A stretch of 36,090 nt of DNA, from assembly GCF_003122485.1 (NCBI RefSeq), contig NZ_JRFU01000067.1, positions 1 to 36,090 of the forward strand, read 5' to 3'. This DNA comes from Eubacterium ramulus (lineage in GTDB: Bacteria > Bacillota > Clostridia > Lachnospirales > Lachnospiraceae). The position numbers and the translations under genes are program-made. Under the pieces are notes generated by a model. The model saw nothing but the letters and a program-made list of their open reading frames with translations. It was not told the DNA's origin and searched no databases. This document shows positions 8,800 through 15,108 of the stretch, piece after piece. Position 1 is the stretch's first letter; each line of letters starts with the position of its first letter.

Positions 8800-8872
8800 C
8801 CACATAAAGGCGCAGCGGCATAGACGCAGTGGCGATCCCAAATTTAAGGTCAGTTACAAAGTGTGGATAAAG

Positions 8873-8933
8873 AAAAAGTGGTATTTTACCTCAGCGTGCG
8901 ATTGTTCGCCGCGGAGGTAAAATACCACTTTTT
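8873..8933 (-). terminator. Strong terminator of the thl/hbd-bcd-etfBA cluster
   Basis: A perfect 20-bp stem pairs 8873-8892 with 8914-8933 (arm core GTGGTATTTTACCTC), with a 21-nt loop, 37 nt after the etfA stop. On the minus strand it ends in TTTTTCTTT. The loop carries CAATCGC on the minus strand, shared with the carB terminator loop at 14999-15059. Confidence 0.85.
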
Positions 8934-8970
8934 CGTCCTAAATATTAAATTCTAAGCCACAAGGCAAATT

Positions 8971-10032
8971 TTATTTAGCTGCAAGAGCTTTTTTGATCTC
9001 CTCAGTAAGAAGTGGAACGATCTTGTTCAGATCTCCAACGATACCGTAATCAGCTACATCGAAGATAGGAGCATCTTCGTCTTTGTTGATTGCGATGATG
9101 AGATCAGACTCTTCCATACCAGCTACGTGCTGGATTGCTCCGGAAATACCGATTGCAAAGTAAACCTGCGGACGAACTGTTTTACCAGTCTGACCAACCT
9201 GCAGATCCTGTGGTTTCCAACCAGCATCTACTACTGCACGAGAGCAGGATACGGTACCACCAACAACCTCAGCCAGCTCTTCGAGCATTTTGAAGTTCTC
9301 CGGTGTTCCAACTCCACGGCCACCAGATACAAGGATCTTAGCGTCCTGGATATCAACAACGTCAGATACATTTTTAACGATGTCAAGAATCTCAACATAT
9401 TTGTTGTCCGGTGTGAATCCTGGGTTGTACTCAACAACTTCCGGATTAGCATCAGCGATCGGCTCGATCTTCTGCATAACACCTGGACGAACAGTTGCCA
9501 TCTGCGGACGGTTGTCCGGGCAAGCGATTGTAGCGATTGTGTTTCCACCGAAAGCAGGACGTGTCATCAGTAACTGATTTGGTTTCTGCTCTCTACCCGG
9601 CATTGGGTTCAGTGGGAAGTTACCGATCTCAAGGGATGTACAGTCTGCTGTCAGACCTGTCTGAACACGTGCAGATACACGAGGTCCAAGGTCACGACCG
9701 ATAGCTGTTGCACCAACTAACATGATCTCCGGTTTGAACTCATTGATTACAGATGCAAGCGCATGTGTATATGGCTCTGTTCTGTATACCTCAAGCTCTT
9801 TGTCATCTACAACGATAACTTTGTCTGCACCATAAGCGCCAAGCTGAGCTGCAAGGTCTTTTACGTTATGTCCAATTAATACTGCTACTACTTTCTCATT
9901 TAAATCATTTGCAAGATCTTTTGCTTTTCCGAGTAACTCGAAAGCAATCGGGCTAATTTCATTATCTACCTGCTGAGCGAATACATATACGTCTTTGTAC
10001 TGCTCAATTAAGGATTGTTCCATTGCTGCCAT
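8971..10032 (-). CDS. etfA: Electron transfer flavoprotein alpha subunit
   Basis: A 353-aa EtfA. The N-terminal half is the EtfA/B-like domain (DVYVFAQQVDNEISPIAFEL, then VLIGHNVKDLAAQLGAYGAD). The C-terminal FAD-binding domain shows the family signature: LVSGGRGVG, SRAVVDAGW, QVGQTGKTVRP, YFAIGISGAIQH and INKDEDAPIFDVADYGIVGD. The length is normal for the family. AAAGGAG lies 8 nt before the first ATG; a second in-frame ATG three codons later is less well placed. With EtfB it passes electrons from NADH to butyryl-CoA dehydrogenase and, in clostridia, bifurcates electrons to ferredoxin. It is the last gene of the cluster, 18 nt after etfB and just before a strong terminator. Confidence 0.97.
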   Translation of the reverse strand: MAAMEQSLIEQYKDVYVFAQQVDNEISPIAFELLGKAKDLANDLNEKVVAVLIGHNVKDLAAQLGAYGADKVIVVDDKELEVYRTEPYTHALASVINEFKPEIMLVGATAIGRDLGPRVSARVQTGLTADCTSLEIGNFPLNPMPGREQKPNQLLMTRPAFGGNTIATIACPDNRPQMATVRPGVMQKIEPIADANPEVVEYNPGFTPDNKYVEILDIVKNVSDVVDIQDAKILVSGGRGVGTPENFKMLEELAEVVGGTVSCSRAVVDAGWKPQDLQVGQTGKTVRPQVYFAIGISGAIQHVAGMEESDLIIAINKDEDAPIFDVADYGIVGDLNKIVPLLTEEIKKALAAK

Positions 10033-10050
10033 TGTTATTTCTCCTTTCTC

Positions 10051-10842
10051 TTACAGTCCGCATACATGTTTCTCTGTCATCTTACCAAGCAGATAAGAAA
10101 CAGCTTCTTCTGTATCCAGTGTGATTTTCTCTCCAGCACCTTTTCTTACTTTGTCGGATGCTTTTGCGATCTTTGTCGGAGAACCTGCAAGACCCATGTT
10201 TCCGTCTTCCAGAGTCTTCAGATCTGCTCTACCCATTGTAGCGATCTCTGCTTCGCATGCATCGAAGATTCCGCCCGGAGTCATGTATCGCGGGTCGTTC
10301 AGCTCTGCTAAGCATGTGATCAGGCAAGGCATCTGAGCTTTTACTACATGATATCTGTCGTCATACTGACGCTGAACTTTTACAGCATCTCCTTCGATCT
10401 CGATCTTTCGAGCATAAGAGATAACCGGGATATCAAGGTGCTCAGAAATCTGAGGACCAACCTGAGCTGTATCACCATCGATAGCCTGACGGCCTGTGAT
10501 GATCAGATCGTAATCGCCCATCTCACGAATTGCTGCTGCAATTGTAGAAGATGTAGCCCATGTATCAGCACCGCCGAGGCATCTGTCAGTTACAAGAACT
10601 GCATTGTCAGCGCCCATAGCTAATGCTTCGCGTAATGTATCGCCAGCTTTCGGAAGTCCCATTGTTAAAACAGTAACTTCTGCGCCGTACTGATCTTTTA
10701 ATCTTAAAGCAGCCTCAAGACCTGCTTTATCATCTGGGTTCATGATTGTGAGCATTGCTGCTCTGTCAAGAGTTCCGTCCGGATTGAACTTAACTCCACC
10801 TGCTGTATCAGGTACCTGTTTAATACAAACAATAATCTTCAC
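10051..10842 (-). CDS. etfB: Electron transfer flavoprotein beta subunit
   Basis: A 263-aa EtfB starting MKIIVCIKQVPDTA, with the beta-subunit stretches MNPDDKAGLEAALRLKD, LAMGADNAVLVTD and the signature-like IITGRQAIDGDTAQVGPQI. It has the normal family length. The start codon is GTG, with AAGGAGG 9 nt upstream placed in the 14-nt gap after bcd. It is the partner of EtfA. In the clostridial Bcd-EtfAB complex the EtfB FAD is the proposed bifurcating flavin, taking electrons from NADH. Tight spacing with bcd and etfA shows one operon. Confidence 0.97.
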   Translation of the reverse strand: MKIIVCIKQVPDTAGGVKFNPDGTLDRAAMLTIMNPDDKAGLEAALRLKDQYGAEVTVLTMGLPKAGDTLREALAMGADNAVLVTDRCLGGADTWATSSTIAAAIREMGDYDLIITGRQAIDGDTAQVGPQISEHLDIPVISYARKIEIEGDAVKVQRQYDDRYHVVKAQMPCLITCLAELNDPRYMTPGGIFDACEAEIATMGRADLKTLEDGNMGLAGSPTKIAKASDKVRKGAGEKITLDTEEAVSYLLGKMTEKHVCGL

Positions 10843-10856
10843 GATTGTTTTCCTCC

Positions 10857-12023
10857 TTACTTAAGTAATGCACCAGAAATAACCATACGCTGAACTTCGC
10901 TAGTTCCTTCGTAGATCTCTGTGATCTTAGCATCACGCATCATACGCTCAACATCGTACTCTCTGATGTAACCATAACCACCATGTAACTGTACGCATTT
11001 TGTTGTAACTTCCATTGCAACTTCTGCAGCGTAAAGTTTTGCCATAGCAGCTTCTACAGAATAAGAAACTTTAGCACCAGCCTGGTACTCGTCTTTCTTT
11101 AATGCAGCTCTGTATACCATTAACTGAGCAGCTTTTACTTTTGTAGCCATATCTGCTAACTGGAACTGTGTGTTCTGGAACTGAGCGATGCTTCTGCCGA
11201 ACTGTTTTCTCTCTTTTACGTATGCGATTGTTGTCTCTAATGCACCCTCTGCAAGACCAAGTGCCTGTGCAGCGATACCGATACGTCCGCCATCCAGTGT
11301 ATGCATAGCGATGTTGAAACCTTTACCCTGTTTTCCAAGAAGGTTCTCTTTCGGGATACGGCAATCTGTGAAGATTAACTCATATGTGGATGAACCACGG
11401 ATACCCATTTTTTTCTCTTTTACACCAAAAGTAAATCCTGGAGTTCCTTTTTCAACGATGAAAGCAGAGATCTCTTTCATTGTTCTGCCACGTTTTTCAA
11501 CTTTGCCTGTTACAGCAATTACGATATATACGTCAGCTTCTTTACCGTTTGTGATGAAGCATTTAGATCCGTTAAGAACCCACTCATCTCCGTCTAAAAC
11601 AGCCTTTGTCTGCTGTCCCTGAGCGTCTGTACCTGCCATCGGCTCTGTTAAACCGAAAGCACCGAGTTTTTTACCGGAAGCAAGGTCCGGAACATATTTA
11701 GCTTTCTGCTCTGGTGTACCAAATGTAAGAATCGGGTCTACACACAGAGATGTATGTGCAGATACGATAACACCTGTAGTACCGCAAACTTTTGATAACT
11801 CCTCTACGCACATAGCGTATGTAAGGATGTCACAACCCTGTCCACCGAGTTCCTTCGGTACCGGGATTCCAAGGAAGCCATATTTAGCCATTTTGTCAAC
11901 GGTAGCTCTTGGGAATTTTTCAGTTTCGTCAACTTCCTGAGCAAGTGGTTTTACTTCGTTCTCAGCGAATTCTTTGAAAAGGCTTCTTGCCATTTCATGT
12001 TTCTTACTTAATCCGAAATCCAT
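10857..12023 (-). CDS. bcd: Butyryl-CoA dehydrogenase (short-chain acyl-CoA dehydrogenase)
   Basis: A 388-aa acyl-CoA dehydrogenase that reduces crotonyl-CoA to butyryl-CoA with EtfAB. The N-terminal helical domain is followed by the FAD-binding middle domain (FGLTEPMAGTDAQ, GSKCFITNG) and the C-terminal domain with RKQFGRSIAQFQNTQF and QLHGGYGYIREYDVERMMRDAKI. The catalytic base Glu is in IYEGTSEVQ (Glu372), the position used by butyryl-CoA dehydrogenases. GGAGG lies 11 nt before the ATG. Assignment to Bcd rather than another acyl-CoA dehydrogenase rests on its direct linkage to etfBA and hbd. The 192-nt gap from hbd contains three small hairpins but no terminator U-run. Confidence 0.96.
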   Translation of the reverse strand: MDFGLSKKHEMARSLFKEFAENEVKPLAQEVDETEKFPRATVDKMAKYGFLGIPVPKELGGQGCDILTYAMCVEELSKVCGTTGVIVSAHTSLCVDPILTFGTPEQKAKYVPDLASGKKLGAFGLTEPMAGTDAQGQQTKAVLDGDEWVLNGSKCFITNGKEADVYIVIAVTGKVEKRGRTMKEISAFIVEKGTPGFTFGVKEKKMGIRGSSTYELIFTDCRIPKENLLGKQGKGFNIAMHTLDGGRIGIAAQALGLAEGALETTIAYVKERKQFGRSIAQFQNTQFQLADMATKVKAAQLMVYRAALKKDEYQAGAKVSYSVEAAMAKLYAAEVAMEVTTKCVQLHGGYGYIREYDVERMMRDAKITEIYEGTSEVQRMVISGALLK

Positions 12024-12075
12024 TTTTTACTTTTCCTCCATTTTTAGTGAAGCACAGTCAAAACTCCAAAAGGCA

Positions 12076-12193
12076 CCAAAGACATGTGTAGCAAAATGCA
12101 CATGTCTGGCACCACTCTCCGATGTAATAATCGGAAATTGTTATTCCGACCGTTAACTTCTTATATATCTTATAAGGATTATACCCCTTATAA
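12076..12193. other. Hairpin cluster in the hbd-bcd gap
   Basis: Three inverted repeats follow each other: GACATGTG/CACATGTC (12081-12088 and 12099-12106, extended by CCA/TGG), TCGGAA/TTCCGA (12131-12149) and TTATAAGG/CCTTATAA (12170-12193). None has a clear terminator tail. They may stabilise or process the operon mRNA. Confidence 0.45.
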
Positions 12194-12215
12194 TTCGAGA
12201 GTATTTATTCTATTC

Positions 12216-13055
12216 TTACTTGCTGTAATCGTAGAAACCTACGCCTGTCTTGCAGCCAAGTTTACCTGCACGTACCATTTTTCTAAGCAATGGAGCCGGA
12301 CGATATTTAGGATCGCCTGTCTCAGAATAGATTACTTCCATGATAGCAAGGCAGATATCAAGACCAATGTAATCACCTAACTGTAAAGGTCCCATTGGGT
12401 GGTTAGCACCTAATTTCATTGCTGCATCGATATCTTCTACGCTTGCAACACCTGCTTCTAATACGCAGATACCTTCGTTGATCATCGGAACAAGGATTCT
12501 GTTTACTACGAAACCAGCTGCCTCGTTAACCTGTACCGGTGTTTTGCCGATCTCTTTGGAAATCTCAACGATTTTGTCTCTTAACTCATCCGGAGTATTT
12601 GCTCCCTGAATTACCTCGATCAGTTTCATTACAGGTGCCGGATTGAAGAAGTGCATTCCGATTACCGGTCTGTCAAGACCTGCACCGATCTCTGTAATAG
12701 ATAATGAAGATGTGTTTGTTGCAAAAATACACTCAGCCGGAACGATCTCCTGAAGCTCTTTGAATGTCTGTTTTTTGATTGCCATATCTTCTAATGCTGC
12801 TTCAACTACTAAATCAGCATCTGTACAAATGTCTTTTGTACCTGTGGTAATTTTAGCAAGGATTGCATCAGCTTTGTCCTGATCCATTTTGCCTTTTGCG
12901 ATTCTTTTCTCGAATCCTTTTGCGATTTTGTTCTTGCCGTTTGCAGCAAATTCATCATTGATATCGCATAAATATACTTCATAGCCTTCTGTCTGTGCAA
13001 AAGCCTGTGCGATACCAGATCCCATTGTTCCTGCTCCAATAATACCAACTTTCAT
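12216..13055 (-). CDS. hbd: 3-hydroxybutyryl-CoA dehydrogenase
   Basis: A 279-aa NAD(P)-dependent dehydrogenase that interconverts acetoacetyl-CoA and 3-hydroxybutyryl-CoA. The N-terminal Rossmann fold has [14 protein letters not shown]; the motif NTSSLS (about 114-119) and the His135/Glu147 pair in [17 protein letters not shown] form the catalytic centre. The C-terminal dimerisation domain includes AAGFVVNRI and [19 protein letters not shown]. The length is normal. AAGGAGG lies 8 nt before the ATG. It is the second gene of the butyrate cluster after thl, separated from it by 243 nt that may carry its own promoter and a Rex-like site. Confidence 0.96.
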   Translation of the reverse strand: MKVGIIGAGTMGSGIAQAFAQTEGYEVYLCDINDEFAANGKNKIAKGFEKRIAKGKMDQDKADAILAKITTGTKDICTDADLVVEAALEDMAIKKQTFKELQEIVPAECIFATNTSSLSITEIGAGLDRPVIGMHFFNPAPVMKLIEVIQGANTPDELRDKIVEISKEIGKTPVQVNEAAGFVVNRILVPMINEGICVLEAGVASVEDIDAAMKLGANHPMGPLQLGDYIGLDICLAIMEVIYSETGDPKYRPAPLLRKMVRAGKLGCKTGVGFYDYSK

Positions 13056-13156
13056 GATATGTCCTCCTTATAATGAAATTATATACTAATATGAAACATT
13101 CCGACTGCCATACCCAAACAATCCTGTCCATAGATTAGTCATCACATATCTAAATT

Positions 13157-13201
13157 ATTATATTTTTTGCTTCCATAGCAAATGTGTTAAATAACTAACG
13201 A
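13157..13201 (-). promoter_or_regulatory. Possible hbd promoter with Rex-like operator
   Basis: A minus-strand TATAAT box lies at 13157-13162. The position of its -35 (about 13180-13185) has no consensus hexamer but overlaps an 18-nt sequence at 13184-13201 (GTGTTAA, 4-nt spacer, CTAACGA on the plus strand). That matches the Rex consensus TTGTTAANNNNTTAACAA at 11 of 14 specified positions. This would give hbd-bcd-etfBA a second, redox-controlled start. Confidence 0.42.
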
Positions 13202-13217
13202 TGTCAGCTATTAAAAT

Positions 13218-13256
13218 ATCTCCGACATTTTCGCATGTCGCAATCATGCCGGAGAT
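13218..13256 (-). other. Hairpin downstream of thl, possibly a switchable terminator
   Basis: ATCTCCG (13218-13224) pairs with CGGAGAT (13250-13256), with an inner GACAT/ATGTC helix, 42 nt after the thl stop. On the minus strand it is followed by ATATTTTAAT, a weak U-tract. The upstream CCGGA (13257-13264 region) can instead pair with TCCGG of the 5' arm, an exclusive alternative fold. Confidence 0.4.
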
Positions 13257-13298
13257 TCGTCCGGATTTTAAATATCCTTCTAATTTAATTTTTGAAAA

Positions 13299-14486
13299 TT
13301 AAGCTTCTTTTTTAACGATTGTAGCACAACCCATTCCACCGCCGATACACAGTGTAGCAAGTCCGTATGTAACGTCTCTCTTCTGCATAGCGTGAAGCAG
13401 TGTAACAAGGATACGGCATCCTGAAGCTCCTACCGGATGTCCAAGTGCGATAGCACCACCGTTTACGTTTAAGATGTCAGAGCTGAAGCCTAACTCTTTC
13501 TGTACTGCTACAGACTGAGCTGCAAATGCCTCATTTGCCTCGATCAAATCCATGTCATCAATTGTAAGACCAGCGATCTTTAATGCTTTCTTTGTAGCCG
13601 GAACAGGTCCGATACCCATGATCTCCGGAGCGCATCCGCCAAGAGCACCTGCTACGAATGTAGCCATCGGTTTAACACCAAGCTCTTTTGCTTTCTCTTC
13701 GCTCATTACAACGATTGCTGCAGCACCATCGTTGATACCGGAAGCGTTACCTGCTGTAACAAGTCCGCCCTCTTTACCGGAGCAGCATTTTAATTTTGCA
13801 AGAGTCTCTTTTGTTGTGCCAGGACGTGGTCCCTCATCTTTTGTGATCATAACAGTCTCTTTTTTAACTTTAACCGGAACCGGAACGATCTCATCGTCGA
13901 ATGCTCCAGACTCCTGAGCTGCTACTGCTTTCTGCTGGGAAACTGCTGCGAACTCATCAAGTTCTTCACGTGTTAATCCCCACTGATCACAAATGTTCTC
14001 AGCTGTGATCATCATATGGTAGTTATTGAATGCATCCCATAATGCATCGTTAACCATTGTATCAATCATAGTTGCATTGTTCATTCTGTAACCGAAACGT
14101 GCTTTCTTTAATGCATATGGAGCCATAGACATGTTCTCCATACCACCAGCTACAACGATATCAGCCTGACCAGCCATAATCATGTTTGCAGCCTCGTTTA
14201 CACATTTCAGACCGGATCCGCATACTACGTTCAGTGTGAAAGCCGGAACCTCATTCGGGATACCTGCTTTGATAGATGCCTGACGAGCAACGTTCTGTCC
14301 CTGGGAAGCCTGGATAACGCATCCCATCATAACCTCGTCAACCTGCTCCGGAGCAACACCTGCTCTTTTTAATGCCTCTCTGATAACGATGGATCCTAAC
14401 TCAACAGCCGGAGTATTTCCAAACTGTCCGCCCATTTTACCAATTGCAGTACGGCAAGCGCCTGCTAATACAACTTTCTTTGCCAT
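13299..14486 (-). CDS. thlA: Acetyl-CoA acetyltransferase (thiolase)
   Basis: A 395-aa degradative/biosynthetic thiolase that condenses two acetyl-CoA to acetoacetyl-CoA, the first step to butyrate. Nucleophile Cys89 is in [11 protein letters not shown], His350 in [13 protein letters not shown], and the second catalytic Cys380 in [15 protein letters not shown] and the substrate loop are also present. The length matches bacterial ThlA. AAGGAG lies about 10 nt before the ATG, and a good sigma-A promoter is 75-105 nt upstream. In many clostridia crotonase sits in this cluster, but here hbd follows directly and no crt is present in the window. Three Rex-like sites upstream suggest NADH-responsive control. 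Confidence 0.97.
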   Translation of the reverse strand: MAKKVVLAGACRTAIGKMGGQFGNTPAVELGSIVIREALKRAGVAPEQVDEVMMGCVIQASQGQNVARQASIKAGIPNEVPAFTLNVVCGSGLKCVNEAANMIMAGQADIVVAGGMENMSMAPYALKKARFGYRMNNATMIDTMVNDALWDAFNNYHMMITAENICDQWGLTREELDEFAAVSQQKAVAAQESGAFDDEIVPVPVKVKKETVMITKDEGPRPGTTKETLAKLKCCSGKEGGLVTAGNASGINDGAAAIVVMSEEKAKELGVKPMATFVAGALGGCAPEIMGIGPVPATKKALKIAGLTIDDMDLIEANEAFAAQSVAVQKELGFSSDILNVNGGAIALGHPVGASGCRILVTLLHAMQKRDVTYGLATLCIGGGMGCATIVKKEA

Positions 14487-14562
14487 TTTTTCTTCTCTCC
14501 TTCTTGACTTTTAAAATATACCTCTAGTAATTATGTTAAAAGAACAACGCTAGACATGCTAT

Positions 14563-14591
14563 ATTTTAGCACTATCATTTGTTTTTTGCAA
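14563..14591 (-). promoter_or_regulatory. Sigma-A promoter of thl
   Basis: Minus-strand TTGCAA (14586-14591), 17-nt spacer, TAAAAT (14563-14568), about 75 nt before the thl start codon. Spacing is ideal and both boxes are near consensus. Confidence 0.7.
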
Positions 14592-14641
14592 CGCTTCCTC
14601 CGTCATTTTTCCTAAATTTTCGAAGGAATTTTCGTTTACTT

Positions 14642-14659
14642 TTGTCATTTTTTTAACAC
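14642..14659. promoter_or_regulatory. Rex-like operator, site 2
   Basis: TTGTCATTTTTTTAACAC matches TTGTTAANNNNTTAACAA at 11 of 14 specified positions. It lies about 50 nt upstream of the thl -35 box. Confidence 0.5.
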
Positions 14660-14688
14660 AGTCGAAAGGGTGAAAAGTCATCGTAAGT

Positions 14689-14706
14689 CTGTTATTTTTT
14701 TAACAG
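14689..14706. promoter_or_regulatory. Rex-like operator, site 1
   Basis: CTGTTATTTTTTTAACAG has perfect 6-bp palindromic half-sites and matches the Rex consensus at 11 of 14 specified positions. It shares the core ATTTTTTTAACA with sites at 14642 and 14933. Confidence 0.55.
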
Positions 14707-14722
14707 AATTCTCCAAAAAAAT

Positions 14723-14759
14723 AAGGATTCGCACACCTGAACCGGGTTTAGATATCCTT
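14723..14759. terminator. Terminator-like hairpin in the thl upstream region
   Basis: AAGGAT (14723-14728) pairs with ATCCTT (14754-14759) with an inner CTGAA/TTTAG helix. It is preceded by seven A and followed by seven T, so it reads as a terminator on either strand. On the minus strand it would stop readthrough from carAB before the thl promoter. Confidence 0.55.
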
Positions 14760-14932
14760 TTTTTCTTTTTCGATGGTTCCTCGCTCTTTTTGCTAAGGCT
14801 TTGAAAAATCTTACAAGTTAACTTTAACACACGTACGCGTACAATGCAATACCCACAATCAGGTAATTAAATTTCTTCCCAGTCCCTACATTACCACAAA
14901 GTTAGTGAAAAATCCACCCTTTTTGTGAAACT

Positions 14933-14950
14933 TTGATATTTTTTTAACAA
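14933..14950. promoter_or_regulatory. Rex-like operator, site 3
   Basis: TTGATATTTTTTTAACAA matches the Rex consensus at 12 of 14 specified positions, the best of the three, but lies about 340 nt upstream of the thl promoter. Confidence 0.45.
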
Positions 14951-14960
14951 ATCTTGTTTT

Positions 14961-15096
14961 GGGTGGTTTAAAATTTACTGCTTAAGTTTTTTATAAAGAA
15001 CTCCTGCCATTTTTTCTCAAGGAGCGATTGCTAGCGACTGAGACAAAATGGCAGGAGTTCCTATTCATACCTAACGTGGTAATTTTTAAGCCACCC
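14961..15096 (-). terminator. carB terminator inside a larger nested palindrome
   Basis: The inner stem pairs AACTCCTGCCATTTT (14999-15013) with AAAATGGCAGGAGTT (15045-15059), extended by TCTCA/TGAGA, 50 nt after the carB stop; on the minus strand TTCTTTAT follows. Outer arms 14961-14978 and 15078-15096 (GGGTGG...TTAC and its complement, with a few mismatches) enclose it, making a 136-nt two-tier palindrome. Confidence 0.75.
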
Positions 15097-15108
15097 TAAA
15101 TTTAATTT

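Larger units (their letters stand above)
8599..8970. other. Intergenic region: two-component promoter region and etf operon terminator
   Basis: 372 nt without a gene. It holds candidate promoter elements for the response regulator (8727-8799) and the long terminator hairpin of the etfA operon (8873-8933). The stretch 8800-8870 shows nothing I can name. Confidence 0.6.
14487..15108. other. 622-nt regulatory and terminator region between carB and thl
   Basis: There is no gene. From right to left it contains a nested palindrome that includes the carB terminator (14961-15096), Rex-like sites (14933-14950, 14689-14706, 14642-14659), a terminator-like hairpin (14723-14759), a perfect 10-bp palindrome GTACGCGTAC (14833-14842) and the thl promoter (14563-14591). 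Confidence 0.65.

Noticed and set aside
14833-14842. Perfect palindrome GTACGCGTAC upstream of thl
   Set aside because: Only 10 bp with no second copy in the window; could be chance or a restriction-type site, so no function is claimed.
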